Source: a virus. Taken from it: a stretch of DNA of 64,000 nucleotides. Under the pieces are notes generated by a model. The model made no database searches. It worked only from the letters and a program-made list of their open reading frames with translations, and had not been told where the DNA came from. Shown here in pieces: positions 20,219 to 27,903 of this stretch; within the stretch, counting starts at the first letter, position 1; the number at the start of each line of letters is the position of its first letter. Location: positions 1 through 64,000 of IMG/VR virus record IMGVR_UViG_3300005253_000361, one strand, 5' to 3'. A program made the position numbers and the translations under genes.

Positions 20219-20427
20219 TGGAGGTATACGAGCAAGCAAAGCAGGAGCGTGTCGTTCGAGAGGCGGCCCGGGATCGGCGGCGCGAGGAGCGCGTTGACAT
20301 CCTTCAGCAGTCCGAGGCCGGGGCGGGGAGGGGAGCGATGGCGACGGCGAGCGGAGCGACGCATCAGCTGAAGTGTCTCGTGGGGGCCGTCCTGAACCTG
20401 GCCGAGACCCTGGAGGTGGGGGAATGA
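20218..20427 (+). CDS. Small helical protein, 69 aa
   Basis: Highly charged N-terminal helix (EVYEQAKQERVVREAARDRR, REERVDILQQSE), then a Gly/Ala linker and a hydrophobic helix (LKCLVGAVLNLAETLEVGE). Coupled at both ends; unknown function. Confidence 0.55.
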   Translation: MEVYEQAKQERVVREAARDRRREERVDILQQSEAGAGRGAMATASGATHQLKCLVGAVLNLAETLEVGE

Positions 20428-21002
20428 AGTACGACGTGTACGTGTACGGCACCGTCTTTGTTCGGCTCGATGAGATCGAGGCCTCCAGCCCCGAGGCTGC
20501 CTGCCTGGCTGCGGAGGAGCCGGCCGGGAAGGCTTTTGATTGCATCGATCGCGCCGACAACCTCTACGCCCAATGGGCCGAGGAGATTTTGGGCTTCAAG
20601 GTCGATGAACTCGACCAGAGGGGGGATGTGATTGATGAGACTGAGGGCCGAGTCTATGGCTACGGGTGGGACGGTCACACGCTGGTCCCGGAGGCATTCG
20701 GGATAGTTCCCGTCTCGGTGAGAACTTCCTCGCAACCCGAGCCCCAAGGGAGTAATTACTACCAAGGCCTGGACGGGGCACGGTGTCCCGAGTGCGGGGA
20801 ACAGGAGAACTTCACGATGCAGTGTAGCCCCCTCCAGACCCGCCGGGGAGACAGCCGGCAAACCCACGGGGGCGATGCGGTCACGTACATCGGCGACGAC
20901 CCGATGTGGTGCGACGGCATTCTGGAGGACGGGGAGCATTGCGATTACGAGGGAACGATCGACGAATTCATGAAAGGAGTAACTGATGACGCGACACGCT
21001 GA
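20424..21002 (+). CDS. Hypothetical protein, 192 aa, zinc-ribbon-like centre
   Basis: N-terminal strand-helix unit (MKYDVYVYGTVFVRLDEIEA; SPEAACLAAEE) of the type seen in other small phage proteins here, then an acidic middle. Next comes ARCPECGEQENFTMQC, and later MWCDGILEDGEHCDYEGTI, giving two Cys pairs likely to hold zinc. Overlaps the next gene at its end. Unknown function. Confidence 0.6.
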   Translation: MKYDVYVYGTVFVRLDEIEASSPEAACLAAEEPAGKAFDCIDRADNLYAQWAEEILGFKVDELDQRGDVIDETEGRVYGYGWDGHTLVPEAFGIVPVSVRTSSQPEPQGSNYYQGLDGARCPECGEQENFTMQCSPLQTRRGDSRQTHGGDAVTYIGDDPMWCDGILEDGEHCDYEGTIDEFMKGVTDDATR

Positions 21003-21159
21003 GGTGTGTGACGAGTGCGGCGGGGACTTCCGCCACAGGCGAACGATCAAGTTCACGGGGGGTAAGCGGGTGGAGCTGTGCAAGAAGTGCGCCCGGGATA
21101 ATCCCTACAATGTGATCTCAGACGCACCGGCCTTCACCCTTTGGGGAGGGAGCCATTGA
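20986..21159 (+). CDS. Small zinc-ribbon protein, 57 aa
   Basis: Starts MTRHAEVCDECGGDFRHRRT and ends in a Trp-Gly tail. VCDECGG and LCKKC give a CxxC, 20 residues, CxxC zinc ribbon with basic residues between. ATG 20986 follows GAAAGGAGTAACTG inside the end of the previous gene. Confidence 0.6.
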   Translation: MTRHAEVCDECGGDFRHRRTIKFTGGKRVELCKKCARDNPYNVISDAPAFTLWGGSH

Positions 21160-21347
21160 GGCCCTACGAGAAGATCGTGGTCCACAGCGGACCCGATAAG
21201 CATGGACGATTCGTTCATACTCGCTACTGGTGGTCTGATTATACTCCGGGTCATCCCGAGGGAGAGTATGAGCGGCGTCTCCGCGGACAGGTGTTCCGTG
21301 CGCCGCTTCCCGATGGGGCGCACGATGTGGTCAGGAGTGCCGCGTGA
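21156..21347 (+). CDS. Hypothetical protein, 63 aa, TTG start
   Basis: TTG 21156 overlaps the previous TGA (TTGA), with GGGGAGGG upstream. RPYEKIVVHSGPDKHGRFVH then YERRLRGQVFRAPLPDGAHD: beta-rich and basic. GTGA overlap with the next gene. Confidence 0.5.
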   Translation: MRPYEKIVVHSGPDKHGRFVHTRYWWSDYTPGHPEGEYERRLRGQVFRAPLPDGAHDVVRSAA

Positions 21348-21658
21348 GTGCCGCCGTACTGGAACCCAGACGGGCCCAGGCGGATGAGTACGCCGAGGAG
21401 CACCGAGAGGTAGAGGCCTGCCGGGAGCTTTGGCGGTCCGTCATGGCCTACACGATCTGGGACCTGCAGTACCTGGAGCGGTTCTCCGACCGAAGCCGGC
21501 TCAACAAGAGGCAGCTGCATCAAGTGAGGGCGATCGAGAGGTATCCGCCGGAAAATTTTCTGGCTAGTGAGTGGTTCCGGGAGATCTGTAGCTATCTGGT
21601 GGTCGACCCGAGGATCGTCCTCAATGGGGTAGAGGAGCGGCTCGAGCTAGTGGTGTAA
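21344..21658 (+). CDS. Hypothetical helical protein, 104 aa, GTG start
   Basis: Helical throughout: RRAQADEYAEEHREVEACRE, LWRSVMAYTIWDLQYLERF, RLNKRQLHQVRAIERYP, then SEWFREICSYLVVDPRIVLN. The FREICxYLxxDPxxV pattern recurs in phage hypothetical proteins, some near DNA-binding functions; no role is established. Start overlaps the preceding stop (GTGA). Confidence 0.6.
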   Translation: MSAAVLEPRRAQADEYAEEHREVEACRELWRSVMAYTIWDLQYLERFSDRSRLNKRQLHQVRAIERYPPENFLASEWFREICSYLVVDPRIVLNGVEERLELVV

Positions 21659-21663
21659 GACCT

Positions 21664-21679
21664 GGCCCTGAGGGGGGCT
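21664..21679 (+). promoter_or_regulatory. TGAGGG-loop hairpin before the GP88 gene
   Basis: GGCCC-TGAGGG-GGGCT (5 bp, one G-U) followed by GAAAGGAGGGGGAG and ATG 21694. Confidence 0.55.
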
Positions 21680-21693
21680 GAAAGGAGGGGGAG

Positions 21694-22350
21694 ATGAGCT
21701 TTACACCGCCCAAAGGATTACGGTGGGCATGGGAGGTAGTCGGGGGATTGTCCCGGACGACCAAGATGCCGGGCTTCAGCCACAGCGTGCCGGCGACAGC
21801 CTGCAACGTGGGATCCCGGCTGGCGCTCGTACCGGATAGTCCGTGCAGCAAGTGCTACGCCCGCCGGGGCAACTACCGGTGGCCCAACGTCAAGAAGGTA
21901 TTGGCGAATCGTCTGGCAAGGCTTGCCGATGAGCGCTGGGTCGAGGCCATGGTGGCGCTGATCAACTACACCAGCCTGGAGAAGCGGGGAAAACGCAGTA
22001 AATACTTCCGATGGCACGACTCCGGGGACGTGCAGTCCCCCGCGCACCTCGAGGCGATCTTCGAGGTGTGCCGGCAGACACCCGAGGTCCACCACTACCT
22101 GCCGACCAAAGAGTACGGGCTGATCAAGCAGTACGGTCACCTCGTGCCGGACAACCTGGTGGTGCGGGTGTCGGCAGCGAGGTGGGACCAGCCGCCGATC
22201 AACGTGGGGCTCGGAACGACCTCGACGGTTCACCGGGAGAGCCCGCCAGTTGGGTTCGCCTGCCCGTCGATGCAGCAGGACCACCAGTGTGCGGATTGTC
22301 GGGCCTGCTGGGACCCCGGCGTTCCGAACATCAGCTACCAGTACTACTAG
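21694..22350 (+). CDS. GP88-family phage protein, 218 aa
   Basis: Matches the phage gene-product-88 family: an N-terminal SVPATACNVGSRL...PCSKCYARRGNYRW block, then KYFRWHDSGDVQSPAHLEAI and TPEVHHYLPTKEYGLIKQY, and terminal cysteines CPSMQQDHQCADCRACW. The Cys/His distribution suggests one or two metal sites. Family members occur in many phages and in mobile elements; the enzyme activity, if any, is not known to me. A dyad-like sequence (21914-21928) within the gene is probably chance. Start follows a hairpin and AAAGGAGGGGGAG. Confidence 0.75.
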   Translation: MSFTPPKGLRWAWEVVGGLSRTTKMPGFSHSVPATACNVGSRLALVPDSPCSKCYARRGNYRWPNVKKVLANRLARLADERWVEAMVALINYTSLEKRGKRSKYFRWHDSGDVQSPAHLEAIFEVCRQTPEVHHYLPTKEYGLIKQYGHLVPDNLVVRVSAARWDQPPINVGLGTTSTVHRESPPVGFACPSMQQDHQCADCRACWDPGVPNISYQYY

Positions 22351-22358
22351 GAGGGGGT

Positions 22359-22544
22359 ATGTACGACGGGGCCGAGGGGATATCGGTAGCTCTAGCGCTG
22401 CGGCTCTCGCGGGCCGTGCTTCAGGTGTTTTCACTGGGTCAGCGAAGCGACGGGGAGTGGATGTACCGCACCATGGTGTTTCACGATCGCGGAACCCACA
22501 TCGAGGAACACGAGTGCTGGGTGCCGGCCGTCACGAACAACTAG
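22359..22544 (+). CDS. Hypothetical protein, 61 aa
   Basis: Starts MYDGAEGISVALALRLSRAV, then WMYRTMVFHDRGTHIEEHE. A helix followed by a beta hairpin. Start follows AGGAGGGGGT. Function unknown. Confidence 0.55.
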   Translation: MYDGAEGISVALALRLSRAVLQVFSLGQRSDGEWMYRTMVFHDRGTHIEEHECWVPAVTNN

Positions 22545-22554
22545 GAGGGGGATC

Positions 22555-23448
22555 ATGCTGAGGTGTTATGTACCGAAGAGGTTCACAGCGGCGCACGAGC
22601 TGGTGATTGAGCAGGCGAATGAAATCATCGAGCGCTACATGGCTGATGGTCATCGGCTGACACTCCGACAGATTTACTATCGGTTTGTCGCCCAGGCTCT
22701 GCTTGAGAACAAGCAGACTGAATACAAGCGGCTCGGCGGTATCATCAACGATGCCCGCCTGGCCGGCCGCATCGACTGGGACGCGATTGAGGACCGTGGC
22801 AGGGGTCTGATGGGCATCAATGCCTACGAGGATCCGGCCGATATCGTGGGCCAGATGGCGCAGCAGTATCATCTGGACCACTGGGCCGATCAGGAGATTC
22901 GGGTTGAGGTGTGGGTGGAGAAGCAGGCACTCGAGGGGGTCGTGGGTGCAGCCTGCGGACCACTCGATGTCGACTTCTTCTCCTGTAAGGGCTACATGAG
23001 TCAGTCCGAGATGTGGAGGGCCTCGCAACGATTCGCCCGGTATCGAAACGCGGAGCAGCGAGTCGTAATGATCCATCTCGGGGACCACGACCCGAGCGGC
23101 ATCGACATGACGCGGGACCTACGGGAACGAACCGTCGACGTGTTCGGGGTCGGGATCATGGTGGTGAGGATTGCGCTCAACATGCCGCAGATCGAGGAGT
23201 TCGGACCACCGCCGAACCCGACGAAGCTAACGGACTCACGTGCCGGCGGCTACATCGAGCAGTTTGGACTGTCGAGTTGGGAGCTCGATGCGCTCGAGCC
23301 CGCCTACCTCGAGCAGATCATCCAGAAAAACGTCTGGTCGTGCTGCGACCGTGAGAAATGGGACGCGATCCACATGCAGCAGGAGGAAGAGCGGGAGCTG
23401 CTGAGTCAGGCGAGTCTACGGTGGGACGAACTGCAGGCACTGTTGTAG
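22555..23448 (+). CDS. TOPRIM / topoisomerase VI subunit A-like protein, 297 aa
   Basis: The N-terminal winged-helix region holds LTLRQIYYRFVAQALLEN, resembling the RxxYY segment that carries the catalytic tyrosine of Spo11/topoisomerase VI A (here Y41/Y42). A TOPRIM domain follows: VEVWVEKQALEGVV (conserved Glu, about residue 125) and MIHLGDHDPSGIDMTRDL (DxD, about 179-196). Such stand-alone phage proteins lack a subunit B partner, and none is visible here, so topoisomerase activity is uncertain; a nuclease or nicking role is equally possible. Start after TAGGAGGGGGATC. Confidence 0.75.
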   Translation: MLRCYVPKRFTAAHELVIEQANEIIERYMADGHRLTLRQIYYRFVAQALLENKQTEYKRLGGIINDARLAGRIDWDAIEDRGRGLMGINAYEDPADIVGQMAQQYHLDHWADQEIRVEVWVEKQALEGVVGAACGPLDVDFFSCKGYMSQSEMWRASQRFARYRNAEQRVVMIHLGDHDPSGIDMTRDLRERTVDVFGVGIMVVRIALNMPQIEEFGPPPNPTKLTDSRAGGYIEQFGLSSWELDALEPAYLEQIIQKNVWSCCDREKWDAIHMQQEEERELLSQASLRWDELQALL

Positions 23449-23468
23449 AGCGAATGAAGGAGGGGGAG

Positions 23469-23840
23469 ATGAGCGAAGAGTACGAGACCGGTGTTTGTGT
23501 TTTACGCAGAAAAAACTTCCGCGCGGCCTACATGGAGCCAACACGTTCTCAGATGGTTGAGAATCAGCACTGCTTCAGCTGCAATTTCTGGTCGCGTTGG
23601 GTGACCACCATCGACAGCCCCACGCATCTGGTGATCGAGGGGACTCACTATATCGTCGGGAGGGAGAGCTCAGCGCATAGATCGTCACGAGGGTTCGGCG
23701 GTAGCCGTTTCGATATTGTGACCAACGATGGACGCACCATCACGACCACGAATCTCTGGCGCCAGGGGGAGGTACCGGATCACTTTCGTGATGTGCTGCC
23801 GGACAACGCCAGGTGGGCCGGCAAGGCGGCTGCAGCGTAA
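23469..23840 (+). CDS. Conserved phage-type hypothetical protein, 123 aa
   Basis: Contains HCFSCNFWSRW, then HLVIEGTHYIVGRE, RGFGGSRFDIVTNDGRTI and NLWRQGEVPDHFRDVLPDNA. This CFxCxFW...HYxIGR...GFGGxxF...NLWxQGxxPxxFRxxLPDNA series is one I associate with actinobacteriophage proteins of unknown function. Probably zinc-dependent through CxxC. Start after AAGGAGGGGGAG. Confidence 0.7.
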   Translation: MSEEYETGVCVLRRKNFRAAYMEPTRSQMVENQHCFSCNFWSRWVTTIDSPTHLVIEGTHYIVGRESSAHRSSRGFGGSRFDIVTNDGRTITTTNLWRQGEVPDHFRDVLPDNARWAGKAAAA

Positions 23841-23850
23841 GGAGGGGGAG

Positions 23851-24069
23851 ATGAGCGATACGGAAGTACCGTTGACGATACATGACATCTTGCCGCAGCT
23901 GACTCCGGAGCAGCGGGATCAGGTGTACGAAGTGGCCCGGGAGCTCGCGGCTGACGCGTGCCACTACGAGTTCCTGGGTGAGGCGTACGAGGAATGCCGC
24001 GTGGCATGGTGTCAAGATGCGGAGGACCGTGTTCTGTTTGGCAACGATTACTCAGAGGAGGAGCGTTGA
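23851..24069 (+). CDS. Small acidic protein, 72 aa
   Basis: VPLTIHDILPQLTPEQRDQV then RELAADACHYEFLGEAYEEC: helical, acidic, ending in EER. It ends TGATG-coupled to the next gene. A degenerate half-dyad lies near its end. Function unknown. Confidence 0.55.
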   Translation: MSDTEVPLTIHDILPQLTPEQRDQVYEVARELAADACHYEFLGEAYEECRVAWCQDAEDRVLFGNDYSEEER

Positions 24070-24326
24070 TGGGTGAAGACCAGATGGACAATTTCGACCA
24101 GCTGCCCGGAACCGACGAGGTACGGCGGGAGGAATTCGGGGAGGTCCGGGACTCCCTCCTGGTGCACATCATGGAGTCGCCGGTGGTGGCGGACGCCTCC
24201 CTGGCCACGACCGCGGCCGCACTGCTGAGCCTGTGGTACGCGATCACGGAGAGCAGCGGGGCGTGCCCCCGGTGCCTGATGGAGGGCTCGATGGACAAGC
24301 TCAACCACACCTGCACGGTCAACTGA
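24069..24326 (+). CDS. Hypothetical protein, 85 aa
   Basis: Acidic N-terminus (EDQMDNFDQLPGTDEVRREE), a hydrophobic helix (VADASLATTAAALLSLWYAI), then CPRCLMEGSMDKLNHTC, a Cys3-His set that could bind zinc. TGATG-coupled. Confidence 0.55.
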   Translation: MGEDQMDNFDQLPGTDEVRREEFGEVRDSLLVHIMESPVVADASLATTAAALLSLWYAITESSGACPRCLMEGSMDKLNHTCTVN

Positions 24327-24351
24327 GCGCGGGTGAGTGAAGGAGGGGGAG

Positions 24352-24555
24352 ATGAAAATCGAGTGCACCGGACCGGAGTGTCCGCTGTGTCAGATCATCC
24401 GGCAGGTGCCGGACGACCTGGGGCGGATGCACGTAATTCGATCCACAGGAGGGGGAGATGAAGAGTGCGCACAAGATGGGGGCGCTGGAGTTGCTGCGGT
24501 TCCTGCGGGCGTTCGATCGAGCTCTGGCGGCACCGCGACAACTCGAGACGTGTGA
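24352..24555 (+). CDS. Small zinc protein, 67 aa, 3' end doubtful
   Basis: The first 31 residues (MKIECTGPECPLCQIIRQVP, then DDLGRMHVIRST) look real, with a CxxxxCxxC site. The frame then runs through the next gene's ribosome site and start (24458), giving low-complexity sequence. The natural stop may have been lost, since the overlap of 98 bp is unusual here. Confidence 0.5.
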   Translation: MKIECTGPECPLCQIIRQVPDDLGRMHVIRSTGGGDEECAQDGGAGVAAVPAGVRSSSGGTATTRDV

Positions 24556-24652
24556 ACTGGGGCACGACGAGTGCTCCACTGCAGTCCAAGGTCCGTGCCA
24601 CGTGATGGCGTTGGGCCAGTACCGACAACTGACGGGCTCATTGGCCCACTGA
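24458..24652 (+). CDS. Hypothetical protein, 64 aa
   Basis: MKSAHKMGALELLRFLRAFD followed by a C...C...C segment (LETCELGHDECSTAVQGPCH). Start after ACAGGAGGGGGAG. Helical N-terminus; unknown function. Confidence 0.55.
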   Translation: MKSAHKMGALELLRFLRAFDRALAAPRQLETCELGHDECSTAVQGPCHVMALGQYRQLTGSLAH

Positions 24653-24666
24653 GGGGAAGGAACAGC

Positions 24667-24927
24667 ATGCCACAAGCAGAGAAGCAGGAAGGTAGCGAGG
24701 TCGTTTTCCGTGACATCCCGAAGAACCAGAGCGAGATCATCCGGATCTCCCTGAGCGAGTTCAACGGCCACCAAGGGATCAACATTCGGGTCTACTTCCG
24801 GAGCAAGGAGACGCAGAACTTTCTCCCGAGCCGCAAGGGGATCTGGATCCCGATCAAGATCGCGTCGGATGTATCGACGGCCCTCGCGGAGGCGCTGGAG
24901 CAGCGGGCCAAAGAGGGAAGCGAATGA
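24667..24927 (+). CDS. PC4/Sub1-like coactivator-fold protein, 86 aa
   Basis: The core IRISLSEFNGHQGINIRVYF followed by NFLPSRKGIWIPIKIASDV and a terminal helix (STALAEALEQ) reproduces the PC4 pattern: strands with a conserved G-x-x-x-(I/V)-(D/N)-I-R, then the LPxxKGIxL turn. PC4 proteins bind single-stranded DNA as dimers; phage and bacterial members (YdbC-like) are known. This protein could protect ssDNA or modulate transcription. Start after AAGGAACAGC. ATGA-coupled to the next gene. Confidence 0.8.
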   Translation: MPQAEKQEGSEVVFRDIPKNQSEIIRISLSEFNGHQGINIRVYFRSKETQNFLPSRKGIWIPIKIASDVSTALAEALEQRAKEGSE

Positions 24928-25454
24928 TCCCCACCGTCATGAACCTCGAGGGGGAGGAGCTGGATCAGCGGTGGGACGATGCACTAGTCCAACTGGGCTG
25001 GATCGACTTGCCGGACGGTATCAGTCTGGATCCCGACACCCTGCGACCAGCCCTGGAGGAGGTGGTGTTGCCCGTGTGGGCCCAGCTGATGCAACAAGAT
25101 CGGCCGGACCCGAACCGGGTCGCCAAGACGCTCGCGAGTCTCTTTGGACTCCGGGCCATGCTGTTCCTCTACGGGGAGATGCTGGACCGGGATGACCGGG
25201 CCGCGGTTGAGGGGATGCTGTTTCGAGCCTTCGAGACGGCCGCGCTCTGGATGCTGGAACACCATCAGGCGGAGCTCGCGGGGATGCCGTGTGGTCACCC
25301 GTCACGTGGAGAGATGAGCCAGAGGTACGAACGTACCCCGCTCTGTTACCTCGATCCCGAGCACAAAGGTGACCACGAGTTCAAGTGCTGGGATGCCGGA
25401 GGCGACATCTTCCGCTGGACGGAATCTTCCCAGGCTATGGGGGCAGGGGAGTGA
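24924..25454 (+). CDS. Hypothetical protein, 176 aa
   Basis: A mostly helical N-terminal domain (ELDQRWDDALVQLGWIDLP; VLPVWAQLMQQDRPDPNRVA; LFGLRAMLFLYGEMLDRDD). The C-terminal segment, MPCGHPSRGE...TPLCYLDPEHKGDHEFKCWD, resembles the Cys/His motif (CxxxxHxGxHxF) found in small phage zinc proteins. ATGA-coupled at the start; GTGA at the end. Confidence 0.6.
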   Translation: MIPTVMNLEGEELDQRWDDALVQLGWIDLPDGISLDPDTLRPALEEVVLPVWAQLMQQDRPDPNRVAKTLASLFGLRAMLFLYGEMLDRDDRAAVEGMLFRAFETAALWMLEHHQAELAGMPCGHPSRGEMSQRYERTPLCYLDPEHKGDHEFKCWDAGGDIFRWTESSQAMGAGE

Positions 25455-25639
25455 ACCACCAGACCGCAAACATTGAGCTACGTGAGGACGACGATGGTCG
25501 CCGCTACTGGTATGGGGCGGAAGATGGCTGGAAGGAGCCAACTGAGTTGGGCGAGGACGGCGTGTTGATGCTGAGCGTCGAGCACTTTGCGGTTGGAACG
25601 AAGCTCTATATGGAGGAGCCCCGACATGGCGCCCGATGA
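25451..25639 (+). CDS. Small acidic protein, 62 aa, GTG start
   Basis: NIELREDDDGRRYWYGAEDG followed by DGVLMLSVEHFAVGTKLYME, a beta-rich miniature fold. Conserved small phage proteins share the VGTKLxMxEP-type ending. Overlaps the methyltransferase start by 14 bp. Confidence 0.6.
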   Translation: MNHQTANIELREDDDGRRYWYGAEDGWKEPTELGEDGVLMLSVEHFAVGTKLYMEEPRHGAR

Positions 25640-26168
25640 GCGGGAAGCCATTGTGGCCCAGGTGGATCGTCTGGGCCCGGTGCAGTCACACCATACGGTG
25701 CTGGAGGTAGGCAGCTGCAACGTGAACGGAATCGTGCGCGATCTGTTCGATGCCGGACAGTACGTTGGAGTCGATCGTCGGGCCGGCGGTAACGTGGACG
25801 TGGTGGTGAACGCGAACGACATGCCGGAAATGTACGCCGAGTATTTCGACTGGGTGTTGTGCAACTCGATGCTGGAGCACGACCGCCACTTCTGGAGGAC
25901 CGTGGCGGAGATGAAACGGGTACTGCGGCCCGGCGGCGTCCTGATCATCGGGGTCCCGACACTGGGCTATGGACACCACGGCACCCAGGGGGGGCCGGGA
26001 GATCCTGATGATCTGGGGATCTATGACTACTACCGGTTCACCCGAGATGCCTACCACCACTACCTGCTGCACAGGTACCTCGAGGTCGAGATCCTTGAGG
26101 TCAACCGGGACGGAAGCCCCCGGCTCTGCGGAGCAGGGGTGAAACCAAAGGAGAGAGACCTTGACTGA
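25626..26168 (+). CDS. Class I SAM-dependent methyltransferase, 180 aa
   Basis: Type-11 Rossmann methyltransferase: motif I HTVLEVGSCNVNG (about 22-34), acidic VGVDRRAGGNVDVVV (about 46-60), WVLCNSMLEHDRHFW (about 74-88) and EMKRVLRPGGVLIIGVP (about 93-109). Short for the family but complete. ATG 25626 lies within the end of the previous gene. The substrate is unknown; a glycosyltransferase follows 0.7 kb downstream, so glycan or protein methylation is one possibility. A TTG-started gene overlaps its end. Confidence 0.8.
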   Translation: MAPDEREAIVAQVDRLGPVQSHHTVLEVGSCNVNGIVRDLFDAGQYVGVDRRAGGNVDVVVNANDMPEMYAEYFDWVLCNSMLEHDRHFWRTVAEMKRVLRPGGVLIIGVPTLGYGHHGTQGGPGDPDDLGIYDYYRFTRDAYHHYLLHRYLEVEILEVNRDGSPRLCGAGVKPKERDLD

Positions 26169-26379
26169 TCCGAAGTTGTCGGGGGAAATGCGGAGGAAAG
26201 CTGCACTGTGTCGTACTAGTCCCGACTACCAGGTACTGGACGATGTGCTCGACGAGTGGGCCGACGAGGTACAGCAGCTGGAAGAGTTCAAAGCCGAAGC
26301 GGTGGCCGCTCTGGAGGGCTACGAACAGGAAACACAAAGGCTCAAGGCCATCATTGCCAAGCTGAAGGAGGGGGAATGA
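26161..26379 (+). CDS. Coiled-coil protein, 72 aa, TTG start
   Basis: TTG 26161 after AAAGGAGAGACC. Long heptad-like helix: VLDDVLDEWADEVQQLEEFK, then EAVAALEGYEQETQRLKAII. Ends AKLKEGE from the overlapping ribosome site. Confidence 0.6.
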   Translation: MTDPKLSGEMRRKAALCRTSPDYQVLDDVLDEWADEVQQLEEFKAEAVAALEGYEQETQRLKAIIAKLKEGE

Positions 26380-26876
26380 GGATGAACAAGCCACTGAAGG
26401 TTTTGATTGTGGAGGATGGTCGGAACCAGTATGAGATCGCCCAGGTGGCGGGGATAGAGGAGACTCGCCTCTCGAAGATCATCCACAAGCGCGCTCAAAT
26501 GACTGAAGTTGAACGGGGTCTCTTGGCGCACGTTCTGGGGAAGTCCGCCGACGAACTAAACAAGACGTACACGGATGCTCCGGTTCAAGCTTCCAGCAAC
26601 GGCAAAATTCCACGGCGTGGTCGTGAGCCTGCGGACAACGGAGGGAGCACGATGCAGGAACCACAGGACTACATACTGGAGCTGCTGCGATTTGGTCGAC
26701 CCAAGTGCCGGTTCCAGCACCGCGTCGGCAAGAAGATCTGGATCTGCTGCCGTGGTCCCGAGCATGAACCGCCGCACGCCTACGTCAAGATGATCGTGAC
26801 GGGCTTCACCGACGAGGGCAAGAAAGCGGGCAGCATTACGTACGAGACTTCCCACGCACTGGAGGGGAAAGCATGA
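26376..26876 (+). CDS. HTH protein with C-terminal Cys/His module, 166 aa
   Basis: Residues about 8-60 form an XRE-like helix-turn-helix: RNQYEIAQVAGIEETRLSKI then LLAHVLGKSADELNKTY. A linker follows, then a second part starting at MQEPQDYILELLRFGRPKC with RFQHRVGKKIWICCRGPEHE, a Cys/His-rich segment. ATG 26652, preceded by GGAGGG, could be the start of a separate or internal product. A DNA-binding regulator is likely; its operator could be one of the repeated dyads, but this is speculation. Start ATG 26376 overlaps the previous stop (ATGA). Confidence 0.6.
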   Translation: MRMNKPLKVLIVEDGRNQYEIAQVAGIEETRLSKIIHKRAQMTEVERGLLAHVLGKSADELNKTYTDAPVQASSNGKIPRRGREPADNGGSTMQEPQDYILELLRFGRPKCRFQHRVGKKIWICCRGPEHEPPHAYVKMIVTGFTDEGKKAGSITYETSHALEGKA

Positions 26877-26910
26877 GCGCCGGACCTGTTGCCATTCTGA
26901 AGGAGGGGGA

Positions 26911-27873
26911 ATGAGGATTCTACTGACGTGTCAGAACCTGGTGGAGCGCGCCGGGTCCAAGCAGTACTGCCACGCGCTCGCGTCAGCCTGGGCGGATCAG
27001 CACGAGGTGTGGGTCGTGGCGTTCGGGAAACACGACGGCCCCATGGGCCAGGACATGATGGCGCTGCGAATCCACAGCGTGCTCCACATCGACCAGTTGG
27101 AGCCGCTAATGGTACCGGACCTCGACCAGCCGTTCTTTGACCTCGGGATTGTGAGCCCGAACGTCTGCTTCGGGCGGGTCCGAAAGCTGTGCCGACGGGT
27201 CGTGAACGTCTCCCACGGGATCGTGGATCTCGAGGCACCGGTTGCCGGCGCCGACCACTACGTCTACATCTCCGAGGAGGCCGAACGCCACTGGCGCCAC
27301 GCCCGCAACCTCATGGGGGATGGGTGGAAGGATTCGGTGATCCGGAACGCGATCGACCTGTCCCGTTACTACCCCGTCGAGCCGCCGCGGAAGCGGGTCG
27401 AGTGCATTGCGCACTTCAGCAACTACGACGAGCTCCCCGGGTTGGCGGAGGTCTGTCTGGAGCGCGGCATTCGGTTCCACCGGATCAAGCACAAGCCCTA
27501 CCCGGTCGTGCTGGAACAGCTGAACGATGCGGATCTCGTGTTCGCCGTCGGACGCTCGGCCCTGGAGGCGATGGCGTGCGGGCGGGAGGTCGCGTTCTGC
27601 GACAACCGCTCCTACTACGGGGTCGATGGGGCCGCGCTGGCTGATGGGCTGGCCTCGGAGGTATACCGGCAAGCTCGGTTCAACAACTGCTCCGGCAGGT
27701 GGGCCGGCCACCAGTGGGGTCCGCACTCCTACATCAAGTGCGCGATCGACCTCTACAGCGAGGATGCCGCGTGGTCCAACCGTGAGCTCGTGGCGGGTTC
27801 CCATGATCACCGCAGGATCGCCGAGAAGATCCTGCGGACGGTCGGTCTCCAGGGGATGGCCGAGGCCGCGTAA
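26911..27873 (+). CDS. GT-B glycosyltransferase, 320 aa
   Basis: N-terminal Rossmann-type strand-turn MRILLTCQNLVERAGSKQYC resembles the glycine-rich acceptor loop of GT4 enzymes. The middle has VVNVSHGIVDLEAP and VIRNAIDLSRYYPVE, the donor-domain linker typical of GT4. Near the C-terminus ADLVFAVGRSALEAMACGRE is the conserved GRSALEAMA nucleotide-sugar motif. Length is normal. Likely transfers a sugar to virion protein, DNA or host surface; the acceptor is not deducible. A 13-codon ORF (26873-26914) precedes it and may only carry its ribosome site. Confidence 0.85.
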   Translation: MRILLTCQNLVERAGSKQYCHALASAWADQHEVWVVAFGKHDGPMGQDMMALRIHSVLHIDQLEPLMVPDLDQPFFDLGIVSPNVCFGRVRKLCRRVVNVSHGIVDLEAPVAGADHYVYISEEAERHWRHARNLMGDGWKDSVIRNAIDLSRYYPVEPPRKRVECIAHFSNYDELPGLAEVCLERGIRFHRIKHKPYPVVLEQLNDADLVFAVGRSALEAMACGREVAFCDNRSYYGVDGAALADGLASEVYRQARFNNCSGRWAGHQWGPHSYIKCAIDLYSEDAAWSNRELVAGSHDHRRIAEKILRTVGLQGMAEAA

Positions 27874-27903
27874 CGAAACACCACAACACTAAAGGAGGGG
27901 GAG

